Origin: Diprion similis
Taxonomy: Eukaryota; Arthropoda; Insecta; Hymenoptera; Diprionidae
NCBI RefSeq assembly: GCF_021155765.1
Contig: NC_060108.1
Location: 13,851,025 to 13,915,024 of the forward strand
Direction: 5' to 3'
DNA: 64,000 nt
Shown here: positions 25,601-38,368 of the stretch, piece after piece
Layout: every line of letters starts with the position of its first letter
Numbering within the stretch: position 1 is the stretch's first letter
Position numbers and translations under genes: made by a program
Notes under the pieces: generated by a model
Database searches by the model: none
Seen by the model: only the letters and a program-made list of their open reading frames with translations
What the model was told of the DNA's origin: nothing

Positions 25601-27168
25601 TGTCACGATCGAGTGAAGTATTGATTCGAGTGAACATTTTCATGAATTTCCCAAATTGAGTCAACTAAATGTCATTTCATTTAAAGTTTATGTATTCTTT
25701 CTCCAGGTCGCATGTTCCTTGACAAAAAAAATGAGGTACTTCAATTGCAATAAGCACATGAATCTAGTCATCAAAAAATTTACGTCGATCGAATGCCATA
25801 CTTTGTTAATCTAACCGGCCGGCTTGCTTGGCGTAACCGGTTGAATCAGTTACAATAATTTGTTTCCAAAGTAAAATAAACACCACATGCTTTGAAACAA
25901 GTAGAGAATATATTCACCGTAAGCATCAGTGTACTAGTACTCTAAACGGCCACCAGGCGGCTAACTTTCTCGCCACGGAAGTAGCCTAAGAGATACTTGT
26001 AAAACCGGGTAGTTCGCTCCGAAATACAGCAGTGAACTTGATATCGACTGCGAATGAATCAACAAAAGCTATGGAAACGTGTTCCGTGTAAATTTCTGCA
26101 TAAATAACAATAACTTTTTTCGGGTTTCACCTTGACCTATAAAATATCGGGCAAATCTCGCCAAAATTTTGAGCCAACAGAATTAAAAGTGATATATTTC
26201 GAAGAATACTGTTTGTGCGCTTATATAACCTGATTGTACACTGTACAGTCAATGTAAAACATTTTTGTAACAACAAAGTTCATTACCTGATACAGCCATT
26301 GAACTTTTAACTCGACAAAACCTGTATTGAAACAAGCTCAATTTGTTTTGATTAAAAACATTTTATATGTTTGAAACGAAACGGTTACGGTGCGTCAAAT
26401 CAAATTTTTACAAAATTCACATTATCGCAAGAAATTTGCGCCGTCTTATCTTGAATAATTTTGTAGTCAGCATGATCATTCCAAGGCTTGATTGAATGCT
26501 ATATTAAATTGTCACAAGTATTTCGCCGGATAAAACTATTTTGTCGAATTAAGTAAGTATTATGATTTCGCCGCGTTTGGCTACAGCATTCAGTCGAATC
26601 AAACGAATATCACTTGACTCAAATTTATAATCGTTTCCATCCGTGCGTGTAAGTAAACGGATAAATTATACTAGAATTATTGGTAAAAAAGGGTTGAAAT
26701 TTTTTTATTTCTCATTAATTTTATACCCTGTAGTTTGCACAAATACATCGATCTTCATTTACGGTTATCACATTTTGTCGCGTGATAAACACGCGAATTA
26801 CTTACAACTATGCCGACACGGTAATTTGATAGTAGTTTTGTCAGCGTAACATAAAACTGTTAATTTAACTAAAAACACCCGTAAAATTCATTATGGGTTA
26901 ATACAAATCAAGCTGGAGGTAGTCAAGTGAAAATCTAAAGAATCAAAGAAAAACAAGTTGAGACTGTCAATTGAAAGATGTTGCAATAATTATCACACCA
27001 ATATCCTATAAATGTGACGTAAAATTACTCAGTAAAAACTTTTGAACGTCACGTTAGATTTGGTTAACAATTTTCTTGGCCCTCAAATGTCTCTTGATTC
27101 TTTGAAAATCGTCCATTTAAAATAATAATACAATATAAAAAATATACATCAAACGTGACGCGTCATAG
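22674..27168. other. Spacer between the two oxygenase-like genes
   Basis: About 4.5 kb of AT-rich sequence. Apart from the single-exon candidate frame at 24496-24966, nothing codes convincingly. I looked for a third, decayed copy of the oxygenase-like gene by its RDMA-TQ and NICRK motifs and did not see one. Confidence 0.4.
24496..24966 (-). CDS. Candidate single-exon secreted or membrane protein, unrecognised
   Basis: An uninterrupted 156-codon frame from an ATG, the longest single frame in this spacer. It opens with a hydrophobic stretch (FVQGIYVAALFTTVILAF) that could be a signal peptide or anchor. Several cysteines follow (ECFCEA, RSCSNN, LSCVRY) and the C-terminus is polar (TKIDPPIPSN). 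Composition is AT-rich like the surroundings, so chance is not excluded. No family was recognised and no introns are implied. Confidence 0.3.
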   Translation of the reverse strand: MFVQGIYVAALFTTVILAFKKNIYSIFSDLADAECFCEAILFSIPSNYSQLDLHSTWTTTDFILKGIFSRRAIIFKDRNILFDGDLRSCSNNYSRKIHDNNMLSCVRYDDALRSSPGHVMGTVSSTEYLTGTQKLFVLTETKIDPPIPSNSKFHSS

Positions 27169-29836
27169 CTATTTGAGTTTTGGATAGAGATTGATCTTAG
27201 ATTTTTCTCTTCCGTACCGAATCCACGCAATGATAGGCCAGTTTCGTACCATCCAGTACTGGAATGCTATCAAGTGTTTGAAGTACATACGCAAGACAGG
27301 GCCGACGATGGATGTGCCTGTAAATGAGAAATTCAGAATGACAGTGAATAAAAAAAAGAATTTTGCACTACGTATGACCTGAGCGTATTTCATCATCATA
27401 TCTGACTAATTAATAACAATTACCTAGAAGTGTGTGAATAAGTTCGCTATACTTCAGATTGAGCCAGCTCCAAGTGCTCAGTGGTTTGTGATCTGTGAAA
27501 GAAACGTTAAGAGTTACAGATAATTCAACATTTCAACAAGGTGAAGATGTGTGACGAAGCAATGGGGAAAAATATACCCACATGTCAATCCATTCAAACG
27601 ATATGTTATGGCGAAAATTACATCCGGCTTTAAGGTCATGTCGATGACCCAAAATCCATCGAGCATTACCTCCGACATGTGCATAAAATTTGGCGGCAGT
27701 TCCTTGAAGTATTTTGCAAATACTTCGGTTTGTAATCTTCTGCACAATTGTGTCGTTTCGGCTTCGGTTTTGCGACAAATGTTCAATCTGAAAAAGAAAT
27801 CGGACCTAATTAGTGACAATTCCATTCAGACACGTGAAAAAATTGACACACGAGATGTACAGTGGTTGATAATAATTAATTATTTTAACTTTTACTGGCA
27901 CAGTGAAAATTATTTACCGATCCGAAATGCCTAACATATACCCGATGACTCGCCAAAAGTGATTGAGGCCTTCTCGTTCCTTCGGAGTGTTCGTCAGGCC
28001 CAAATACTCTGGCTCAATCAAAGCGTAGCCCACGAACCCGAACTGAGTGTAAGCCATGTCACGTTGCAAGATTCCTCCACTTCCGTCTCGAGAAGATCGT
28101 CGACTTGAGATCATGTGTTTCCAACGAACTACGTTCAATGACCGGAACCAGCTACAAGTGATCACCAAACTCAAAGGTTAGCTACTTTTCACTCACACGA
28201 TACTCTTTTCTTTTAACGTATATCATAAATTAATTCTTTCGATGATCCAAAGAATGGTTTTAAAGATCACTCTACTCACTCTGAACCCTTGACTGTCGTA
28301 TCTTGCATGTACCAAGCACGAGTGTGCAAAAGTGTTTCAAAATATCTTTTGAATGCTGTGCATGGTGTTCCACTTTGTTTAGTGTAAATGAGAACCTGAA
28401 ACCAAGAGAGATTTTGCATATTAGAAAGTGAAGCGTTGATAGAGTATATACATTGGGTAGGCTACTGAAAAAGTCAGTGATTGTTGGGAGGCTATACCTT
28501 AATTATTAATGATTCAATTTGATGAAGGTGTATTTTATTCAAAACAAGGTAAATCGAGCGTCGTTTAAATACTTTTGCTTGGAAAAATTAATTGACAGGA
28601 AGCAAGAAATGTCCGAAAATTTGAAGTGAATCGTTCGAGCCGTTTTTGAAAAATTGTGAGCATCGCAAAGCATATTACCGAGTAAAATGACTTACTTATT
28701 GTCAATAACAATGCTTCCTATCAATTTATCGTGATGATACAAGTATGGAAATACAGCTCGCAGTTGTCGTGATATGAATTCCCAAGAATCGCCCATTTTT
28801 TCAATCGTTATCCCCCTATGAGCGCAACAACAGAATGTAATCCGGTCGATAACTTTGGAATGATTGAATAATTTGTCATTAGGCGGTATTTTTTACTGAC
28901 TTTTAGAATCGTTGGAATGGACAGCACCGCTATCAATCCAGCCAGGCTAGCTGTAGATATTCCGACCATATTAGAATCATAGTAGTCTCTACCTCTGTAA
29001 TTTCGAACGGTAAAAATTCGTAAATCAAAATCGTCGGACTTGTATTAAATTTAGACTTAAACTTACGCATTGAATAACTTTTCATCGTACCACTCGGGGA
29101 AATCTGCTGGTGTTACATCTTCCGAAGGATCGTAGTCGATTGTCTCTTCGTCGTTTAATAATGCTTGAAAATGTTTATCCACCGTGGCAGGCTGGACTAT
29201 AAAACACAAGCACTTATTACACTTGTATAAACTTATTTATTCCCGACTCAACAATAAAGTTGACTTTTTTGACCGCTAAATGCAGAAAAAATTAGATTTG
29301 CGGGAAACATGATAGAATAATTACACGATAGAATATAATAACGGTGACAGTGACAATAACGATAATGATGATGAAAAAAGAATATTCTAACTTTTTTAAT
29401 AACAGGCATTCGAATCGCGCAACAGACAATTATTTCAATTTAACGGTACACAATCAAACTGTGATTAGATCTACAGGGTGGGCCAAAAAAAAAAAAAACA
29501 AAGATCTTGCCGAAGCATTTGACTCTAATATTACAAGAAACGGTTCATGTCATGTGAAAGAATAACGATTTGAGATGAAAATTGAGTTGGATCCTATTTT
29601 TCTAGAATGTCTATCTCAGCAAGGAATAAGAATTTTTTTTATATTCAATTCTTAGCATAAAATAAAAAGAAAAGATTTGAAAATCGGTCAACGCGTTCGT
29701 ATCTTATTCACGTTTCGAAGTAATCCAGTCTTTTAGCCCACCCTGTAGAATTGATACACAAATGCTCCGCCCACCGAGTTTCCAGGTTGATTTAAGCCCA
29801 CTTACCATTGTCTATGTGTTCCCTTTTCGTACGCAT
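27169..29836 (-). CDS. mpaB/DUF2236 oxygenase-like membrane protein, copy B
   Basis: Eight minus-strand exons: 29836-29806, 29196-29067, 28994-28901, 28395-28280, 28151-27918, 27787-27582, 27492-27424 and 27317-27169. Total 342 residues. The first seven exons have exactly the lengths found in copy A (31, 130, 94, 116, 234, 206 and 69 bases) with the same phases, so the pair arose by tandem duplication. Shared landmarks: ADFPEWYDEKLF; a membrane segment (MVGISTASLAGLIAVLSI); RDGSGGI, QRDMAYTQFGFVGY and NHFWRVIGYMLGISDRLNICRK; and a C-terminus WPIIAW...KINLYPKLK. Copy B has FWRVIGY where copy A has VLRVVGH, and QRDM where copy A has HRDM. The donor of intron 3 is GTCAGT. Role unknown beyond the family assignment. 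Confidence 0.78.
29474..29745. mobile_element. Short TA-flanked inverted-repeat element, mariner-like MITE
   Basis: CAGGGTGGGCCAAAA at the left and the complement of CAGGGTGGGCTAAAA at the right form short terminal inverted repeats. TA on both outer sides fits a Tc1/mariner-type target duplication. The 272-bp interior has no transposase frame. It lies in the intron between the first two coding exons of oxygenase-like copy B. Confidence 0.7.
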
Positions 29837-32800
29837 TGTAATGCCCTTGTAACAGGCACTGAAGCTGAGTTGAGTTGTTTCAAGAGTTAGACGCTGCTCT
29901 TCAACCGCTGACTGAACCCTTCAGCTTTTTTGCAGTTTCATATGTTCTAAACCGGTTACGTTACGTAACTCGCAGTTCCTCACTTTGATGCGACGTGTAT
30001 TATATCTCGATCGCTACGTATAATCGCGCAAAAATATATCTGCGTGACGTCACCATGCTTCGGTGCTCGACCGAAGTTGAACCGAGGTAATGATATCGTT
30101 ACGACGTAATCTAAGAAGAGCAGAAAGAATTCAATATTACTTCCGACAGATTCAGGGACGTCTTTGAACAAAAATTACGCAGACGAAAGAAGGTGAGGAA
30201 TATAATTAACACCAACGCCTGAATCGAGGCTGCAATTAAAACTAATCGAGATTAGCCAAAACAAGATAGTTCTTATCTCGGATTCTCGCTGGAGATAACA
30301 TTTTGCGATTCCGTTGAAGGTCGTGAGATTTTAGCAAAAATTTTACGTTACGGTAGATGAAGTGTCAAATCTACAGTTACACGTGTAATTGGTATATATC
30401 GGATTTCAATAGATAATACAAGTATGCAACCGTTTTTGAAACAAAAAAATTAGGTATTTTTGAAATTGAATTGAAAAGTCAATAAATATTCGTCCCTCTT
30501 TATGCCTCAAAATGTATACTAATTTACACTAAACACTGCATAATTCTAAGGCACTGTCATACGAAACAATTTTTCAAAATATCTGTTTTCAATTTTTGCC
30601 ACATTCTTATAGCCTGAAACATTGAGTTTAATTTGCGAAAAAGTTTTTATAAAATTTCGCTGTATTTTCTATCCTTCAACCAGATGATTAAAAAAAATAT
30701 TCATTCATTTGTCAATAACAAACGATCAAGGTCATTTTTTTCATCAATAATCTATATTTTTTTTCACTGATTTGCCATTTTCTCAATTTGAAAAAAAAAA
30801 AATTAAAATATCCGGCCATTGATACAAAATGTTACAATCAAGGATCTATCCAAATTCCAAATCAAACGTACCACGCCGTAGCCGAATATCATTTTTGAAT
30901 TAACAATAACTCCGTTGTCAATTGATATTCTTTAATAATTAAAAAAAAAAAACTGAAACTTCATAAAACCTTGTACTGTGTCTAATAAATCTCACGTCGT
31001 CCTTCTGATATCCGCCTGAGAACAGCTTTAAAAATCGATATATTTATTAGACCAACCTCTACGATAGTGCTTTAAGTCTCTGGCCAAAATGCGTGGGAGA
31101 GAACTTCTTGCCTGGACGGAGTCACTGACTGCACTGAACGCATAACGTTCTCTAAATCGCAATCTGGACCTACATGGCGAATAAAACGTGCCGCCGAACA
31201 TGCGTGACATATCGTACGGGGGGTACCCCCCCCCCCCCCCCCCCCCCCCACCACCAAACCTGCTAGCCAATTACTTTGAATATAAGGAAGCGTAATCCGA
31301 TCATATCCTCCATACAGGAAGCCACATGTACGTCAATTCTTCGAAGTATTATGTTATCTCATGGTTCATGGTATCGAGCGTCACGGAAAACGTACATACT
31401 TTCAGAATACTGCAGGAAAATTGCAAGCAAAGTGCACGGGTACAAAAGTTCTTCAATTATTGATCGATGTAGACGTAATATGCTCCGTCGGATGTATTCA
31501 TTTTAGTAAAACGTTGAGGTAACGGGAATTACGACTCAGTGTTCTTGCTGGTTTGGGAACCAGCAAGTGATCAAGTTTTTATTATACCTACGCCTATTTG
31601 GGGTTCTTTGATAACTGATACGGAATTTCCTCACGGTAATTTTTATTCGGATAGTTTATTACGGCAACGATGTAACTGTTCTCACTTACTCGAATAGAGA
31701 AAATTAGAGAGATGAAACACGCGGGAAAGGTTTCGAGGGCTTGAACAGGTTCTGCCACTTTCCCTTTTCCAGTTAATGGCCATCTTGTGCATGTTTACAA
31801 GCGTTCACATTTTTTGTCACCGCAATTTTGTGCGGTTTTAATGTCGGGCTTTCGATTCTGAATATTTTTCTCTTATTTATTTTGCAATTTCTTTTCCGTC
31901 GAAGATACTTTCGTTCCATTCTCCATCAAATGAACTTATGTTTCAACGTTCGTATAATCAACTTCTATTCGATATACACAAATCTCACGTGTTACTCAGT
32001 GGTACTATTACTAGGGTACTTGAGTTCCAAGCGAAATACTCTTCTACGTTCCCCCCATATCCTTAAACTTGACTCAGCTTGGCAGTGACTAGAATCCTTG
32101 GAGACAACCAATGACATGTCAGACTTGTTCACGTACAGCGTTTTGTAATACGTATATGCGTCTAATGACTTAACTACTTCTCAGACGCTAGAGAAACTTG
32201 TTTCCTTTTTCTAACGCTCACGGTGCAGTCTCGCAATGCGCGATAGTATGATCCAGCATGCAAGTCATTATGCATTTAACGAGTAACACTTGGCTACAGA
32301 TTAGCAAGATATTACCAAGATGACGATGATTGTATATTGCTCCAAAGCGCTGACTCATTGCCAACGGTATATGGCTTTGGAGTCTTCCCCATACTTCGAA
32401 TCTCAATGGAAATCGCTAGGTAATGATGGTTCTCATTTTTGACACGCACAATATGCATCGAAGATCAAACAGTCAACATCCTAGACAACACACGTATGTT
32501 GCAAAGTCGACTTTTAGACGTCTGTACAAGGACATCTTTTAGACAGAAGAAAAAGATTTCCTAAAGCTGTCATTCTTAGACCGTTTTAAAAAATAAATTT
32601 TTATGTGTCGAAAAGATGTCTTAAAGGCGTTTTGAAACCGTCTCTTTTATACGCTTCTCCTCAGTAAGGTTCATCTGCATCTCGAATGAAAACAACTCGG
32701 GTAATTGGAGCGAGTCCCACATAAAAGTTTGACAGAGTCATCTTCGCACGTCATTCGTAGTTAACATTAATCCTTTTGTTTCACTATGATCTATGAATCA

Positions 32801-34842
32801 TTAAACGAGAAAATAAAGAAGTGTGATTATGAAGTGTCTCATTCGTTGATTAGGTCAGTATCCTTACAAGTAAATGAAAACCGATAAATTTCGTCCTTCA
32901 TTGCTGATCTTATCTCTACTGATATATATGTGATTAGAGATACTTGCATCAATTAAGAATTAGCTGCATTACTGTTACACCAATTTACTAACCTAGATCG
33001 ACACGAACACGTGCTGCGGTATACATTTGACCTCGGATTTAACGTAATGAGCCGGGAACATTACATTGTACAGATCCGTGTTAGGAAATTGCGGCAACAA
33101 AAAATGGTTGTCTTTAAAATATCAAGCAAATGATATTTCAGAGACGTTGCTAAGCCATTCAGAAAATAACATCTCCCAGACATCACAATATTAAAAGCAA
33201 ATTTCTTTTCTTTGACAGCTAAGACATGTCGGAAAATCTCGCATCCGACGTCTTTTACACGTCTATTAGTTTTTCGGCAAAGTAGCAAAGTCCTGAGAGT
33301 TAAGTTGAAGTAAAAACTTGTACAACTTTTTATTTATTTAGAACCAGTTCTACAGCCTACCCTAAAAATATGCCATAGGAAAATGTTTTAGTATTGTCTT
33401 ATACTCATTAGAGTGTACCTTTTAAAGTGTTGCTATTAAGCTTATATATATAAATAAAAAAAAAAAAAATACATTATAAAATTATAAGATTTTAAAATTT
33501 TCACGATTTGTTCCTATCATTATAAGCAACATATCTGCCAAGTTTCAAATCTGTCTCTTGATTTATACCAAAGTCATACAAAACTAAATAACTGGTTATA
33601 AAAACTACACGTACTTTATATTTAAGACTTTCGGAGCTTAGTGGGCACGTGTTCCAGTTGACGTGGAGGCTTGAAACTTTACACAGATTTTTTACTAATG
33701 ATTTTAAACACATCTGGAGGGCGTGTCAATGAAAATTTTTCCGACCCCCGAATAATGGCCACCCTACACTACCTATGCTTGAGATAACAACGTGAAGGAA
33801 TTTTTTTTATGTATTACCCTCCGAAATCCTCCGAAAGGTACACACTTCCAGTTTGTATGCTACACTTTTGGCCCTCTGAAGAATAATCACACGTGAATTG
33901 ACTGGGACAGAGTCATCAACTGAAATAAGCAACCACTTCTCTGAAAGTGTATTTATTGGGAGAAGAGTGCGCGGCTGTAATTAAATCTAATGAGCTTTTA
34001 ATTAGTGTGACATTTTCCACAACCGTTGGCTTGGTCTTCGTTGATTTTACACCACATTTAAACGATCTTAATCGACAGGTAATACGACGTTGCGATGTAA
34101 GTAAGTAGTAAGTAGGTACGCGAAGTTTTTGGAAGTTTTCGAAAGTTGGAAGTCACTTATGCAGCTAAACTTCGAGTGAGTAGCTTCTGCGACAGTGTAA
34201 TCCACGAAATTAATTCATCTTCACGAAACATTTTAGTGTAATTTACTAAATTTATATCATTTGGAATCGGAGTACGCAACATGATTTTCAATTTTCTCGT
34301 ATGACGAAAATAGCACCGTGAATGTCGCTCAATAATATTATTTTAAAATTATGTTGAATAACATCCGTTATCTTTGTAATAATAACAGTAAAGTCGACTA
34401 ACATCCATCATACTTTATTCATAAATTGTTCGATCCCCAATACGAGATTTTATTCATTATTACGTAATATAATTTAATATTCATCGTCATTGCTCAAATG
34501 GGCAAAATAGATTCGTGCTGTCGATGCTTATAGATGACATTTCGATCCGTTAAACAGTATTTTTTCTATTTCCACAAAATTTGAGTAAAGATAACAGTAA
34601 TAATAATAAATAATTATTATTATTATACAAAATAACAAAGATGCTCGACGGTATTTTTCTAAACAAAATGGATTTTAATGACGACAATTCAAAACGAGTT
34701 AGTCTTTTCTCGAGATTAGTCCGTCTTACAATTGGTAAGTTTTTAAAAGTGGAAAACTCCGTCAGCATTACAATGCAATATTCTTTGCTGTTGAAAAAAT
34801 ATGACTAATTGTGCCTTTACCTAGACCCAATGATCAAGCAAT
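29837..34842. other. Intergenic, no gene supported
   Basis: About 5 kb upstream of oxygenase copy B and downstream of the ionotropic receptor gene. Many A- and T-tracts, one long C-tract and scattered short frames. None has a recognisable domain or consistent splice partners. Confidence 0.4.
31218..31249. repeat. G6-TA-C24 homopolymer tract
   Basis: Six G, then TA, then 24 consecutive C. The length may be unreliable because long homopolymers are hard to sequence. A glycine-rich reverse-strand frame across it is an artefact of the tract. Confidence 0.95.
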
Positions 34843-37800
34843 TCATTGGTGATGATATTTCAGTTCGCTTAGTGCCTGCCGGAAGTCTTTCTCCTCGCAG
34901 CACTTCGCGACGTCAGCTTCCCCGTTTTTCGGGTAGACCAAATCCGGAGATTCATCTGATTTATTCTCGGAAAAGAATTCAAAAAAGAAGACTACAGATG
35001 CCACGGTCAGTCCGACGAGCAGCATGACGAAACCGGAAGCCAGCGGAGTCAGGGCCAAGGCTCTTGCTGTTCCGTTATTCTTGTCGTGCTCGACCAAAAC
35101 TTCCCTCAAACTGGACCCAGCCCGACGACGAATAACGTCTTTGAGGTAAAAAGATGTGAAGCCAGTTTCAGTGGCCCACAGCATCATCTAAACTGACAAT
35201 GATCCTAACGACAATTATGATGACATATAGCTACAGATTAACACATTTTCCGGAGAGTACGAACCGTGTTTACTTTATCCAATAGCCACGGCTGCATTGC
35301 AAAGCATAAGTAGTAGCCGCCAACTGAATTCACCATTAGTCGGTAATTCTGAAAGAGGATGATTTTCAATTTCAAAACAGGCGCTCAGAAACAGCATATG
35401 CAATAAATTGTTAGTCAAAACTAACGTGAAAGTCCGGACCCTCCACGTGATTTTCAGGGAAAAAAACACCGCCAACCACTCGACCAATTATCGCGTATTT
35501 TCCCATCAAAATTCTTTGGTGTCTGTCACCGTTATTTTTCTCGGTCTTGAATCGTTGGGGAAGTATCGCCGAGTATTTGTCCTAGAAGCAAGTCACTCAA
35601 TGTGATAATAAAAAAGAAAAAAAAAAGAGTCTAATCCATGTAGAATATTCTCGACACTCACGTTAAGGTCGAAATAATCCTGAAACATTGGCGAAGGACC
35701 TTCTCTGCCCCAAGTCAAACCAGCTTCAACGAATTGTTTGACAGTATCTATCCTGATGAAAAAAAAATACACAGCGCGTATTCATAAGTAGTAATCATGA
35801 CACGCAGTTGATGGTTTTGAATTGAATCATTCATTCACCTTTCTTCGTATTCAGCGCCGGCCAAACTGGCAGCCAGACTGCTGCAATAGGCGGTGACCAA
35901 GACGAGCCCCGCAAATTGCCAGAATTGAAGCTGAATTTTGACGCCCAAAATTTTCCTTGGCATCCAGATTCCGATCAATCGACCCATCAGCTCCATACAG
36001 GTGTAAGAAAAGCGACGAAAACCTTGTACGAAACCAATTCAATTTTATACCGCAACTAGAATTCTCTCTCTCTGAAGTAATTGAGCCTATAATTTGAATG
36101 CCTCATTCCTTTTTCTTCAACTATTTCATTTGTAAACTCACGATTCGTGCTCTCTTGGGGTTTCACTCTTGCTCTTATCGTCATGTAGCATGTCTGCCAC
36201 ATCACAGTGAGAATAACCCAAGTCCAAACCAAGGGGGTGAAGGGCTTCGTTAGCGCCCAAAAACTCGTGAAGGGCTTCGGACGTGGGACCAGGAACCTTA
36301 TCTCCAACAGACCCCAAGGGCCTGTCAGATTTGTAAATATGTTGTGATCCTCTTTCAGCCATATGCCTCCGAATGCGAGATCGACCTACGAAAGACGATG
36401 ACTTCTTTCACATTGTATGTTGGTACTGATAACAAGGATTTTGCAGTCGGTGCAGAAAAACGAATTACCTCCTTGCTCAACAGCTGACCGATCATCCCTC
36501 CTTGCCATGTTCTGTTATTAATGATCCGTCCGTACCTGCGGAAAACTGGTCTTAATATAAAAAACGCAGTTGATTTGAAGGTACAGGATGAGAATCACCT
36601 GTCTTCTCCCGACGGGGATCTGATGCTCCAAGTGAAATTTAACCGCTCTGCAATTAACATGAATATCTGCAGCTCGATACCGTCTCTTTCGACATCTGGA
36701 AGATGGAAAATCAAAAACAGAGTCAGCTTCCGTACTCTATTTAACTTCTAATGTCAAGCTAGGTATAAAAAATCCTTCTTGGGTATAATTTTGTTTTTAC
36801 TATAGGCATTGCACAGAGGTTCCTAGAAATTGACCAATTTCAGTGATAGACTCGCCGCATCAATGTGACATCGCAAAATTTTATCTAATCTATTTCTAAT
36901 TTTATTTAATCCGATTCGATCAAATCAATTTTTGCACTTTGGTCCACCATATTGGATCCGCCATTTTGAATTTCTGAATTTTGACAATAGTTTCGAAATT
37001 AACGTCCTCGAAAATCGAGCGAATCGAGTAAATTATTGATTTAGATTCATAAAGAGTGGCCTCGAAAACTATGAAAAACTAAATTTCGCGAAAATCGTTG
37101 GACCCAATCATAAAACAATCGATGTACGCCATATTATGGCATCAATGCCGTTCAAGGCGTTATGTAAACTTACGTGTGTACCGAACGATCGTGCTCAAGA
37201 TATTGTAACAGTATAACTTTATGCACCACTCGATAAGTAATTCAAATAACTATCCCCGTCATAAATTTGCATGGCGTGTAGATTGTGATATAATTTTTTG
37301 ATCGCACCCTCGATGAGATACTTTACAATTATCGTGAAGCGATATTTTTTAGCATCTGATTCATTGCCTAAGTACCCTTATTACGTCACACACGTAATGA
37401 ATTATCGATGTATTCTCTGTGTTAGTTTCGTGATCATTCTTGACACGCGATTGTCATGTATCTCACCATTATCCGTCAAGTATATCTCAGCTTCAATTCC
37501 TTTTACAGTTTTCTTCACCGTTCTCTTCAGATACATCATCGGAGGGTTGTAGTAGGAGGCGATTTGCAGTTCCCTACCTTTGAAATTTGACAGTCCATTT
37601 TTGAACCGCAGGTCTGTGTATCTGTGGTCGCAAAAATGAATACGTAGTGAAATGGACTTACAGAGTTAGCACACCTCAGTCTCACCTCTCAACTTTCTCA
37701 AAACTTCTTGGCTGTAAAAAATTCTCAGAGAGACTCCAAATCCCGGAAACGGACACCAAGTTCACGTTGGCATTCTTGTACATTGATCCGTTGAACAATT

Positions 37801-38368
37801 GCGAATTCGCCGGTAAATCGCTGTCATAAATTAACAATATCTCCGTAGTGGAAATCGTTGACGGAACTCTGGAAGTACAAACGCTTCATATATGCAGATC
37901 CGTTTTTTTTTTCCTCACAAAACTAATAGTTATTCTATTTTCCATCAACGATATAATATTTACTTGCTCAGTGCCCAGAGCAGCCTTTCTTCAGTTGATG
38001 AAATCAACAAGTAACCCTGACAGTCGTAGGAACTCTCGAGAATGATATAAGAGTAGGAATATGCTTGGAGAAAGTCATTCAAGGATTCTTCCACCTCATG
38101 GAATGTACCTGTTACAATAGAAGGAGTTCGAAAGAGTAATCTATGAACTCGATTAATGTAATTATCCATAACAGTGGACAATTCAAATTGTATACTTACC
38201 ATTGATAAACACATTGCAGCATCTTGCGAACGGAAACGATTCCTTCAGCATGGTTCGATAGTCTGTCTCAGAGATCCAGGATTTGGGCTTATCATGAACC
38301 AGAAACCGATTCTCTCCGGCAAAAACAATTCTACAGAAGGTGTAAAGCCAAAACAGGCATTTGATCAT
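34843..38368 (-). CDS. Ionotropic receptor (variant glutamate receptor family, chemosensory)
   Basis: Twelve minus-strand exons: 38368-38200, 38108-37964, 37868-37686, 37621-37467, 36695-36599, 36535-36469, 36385-36142, 36022-35839, 35752-35662, 35581-35426, 35348-35274 and 35187-34843. Total 636 residues. Seen: a signal peptide (MIKCLFWLYTFCRIVFA); an extracellular N-terminal region; ligand-binding lobe S1 starting FKGRELQIASYYNPPMMYL; first membrane segment PLVWTWVILTVMWQTCY; pore/M2-M3 region with FAGLVLVTAYCSSLAASL; lobe S2 from YEERIDTVKQFVEAGLTWG; last membrane segment ASGFVMLLVGLTVASVVFF; and a short cytoplasmic tail. This order defines insect IRs, ligand-gated cation channels of sensory neurons. 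The GRELQIASY start of S1 resembles the IR75-like group of odorant IRs, but the subfamily is a guess. No second IR is in the window. Confidence 0.88.

Noticed and set aside
31028-31270. Glycine-rich reverse-strand open frame
   Set aside because: Its glycine run is only the translated C24/G tract; there are no splice sites or conserved context.
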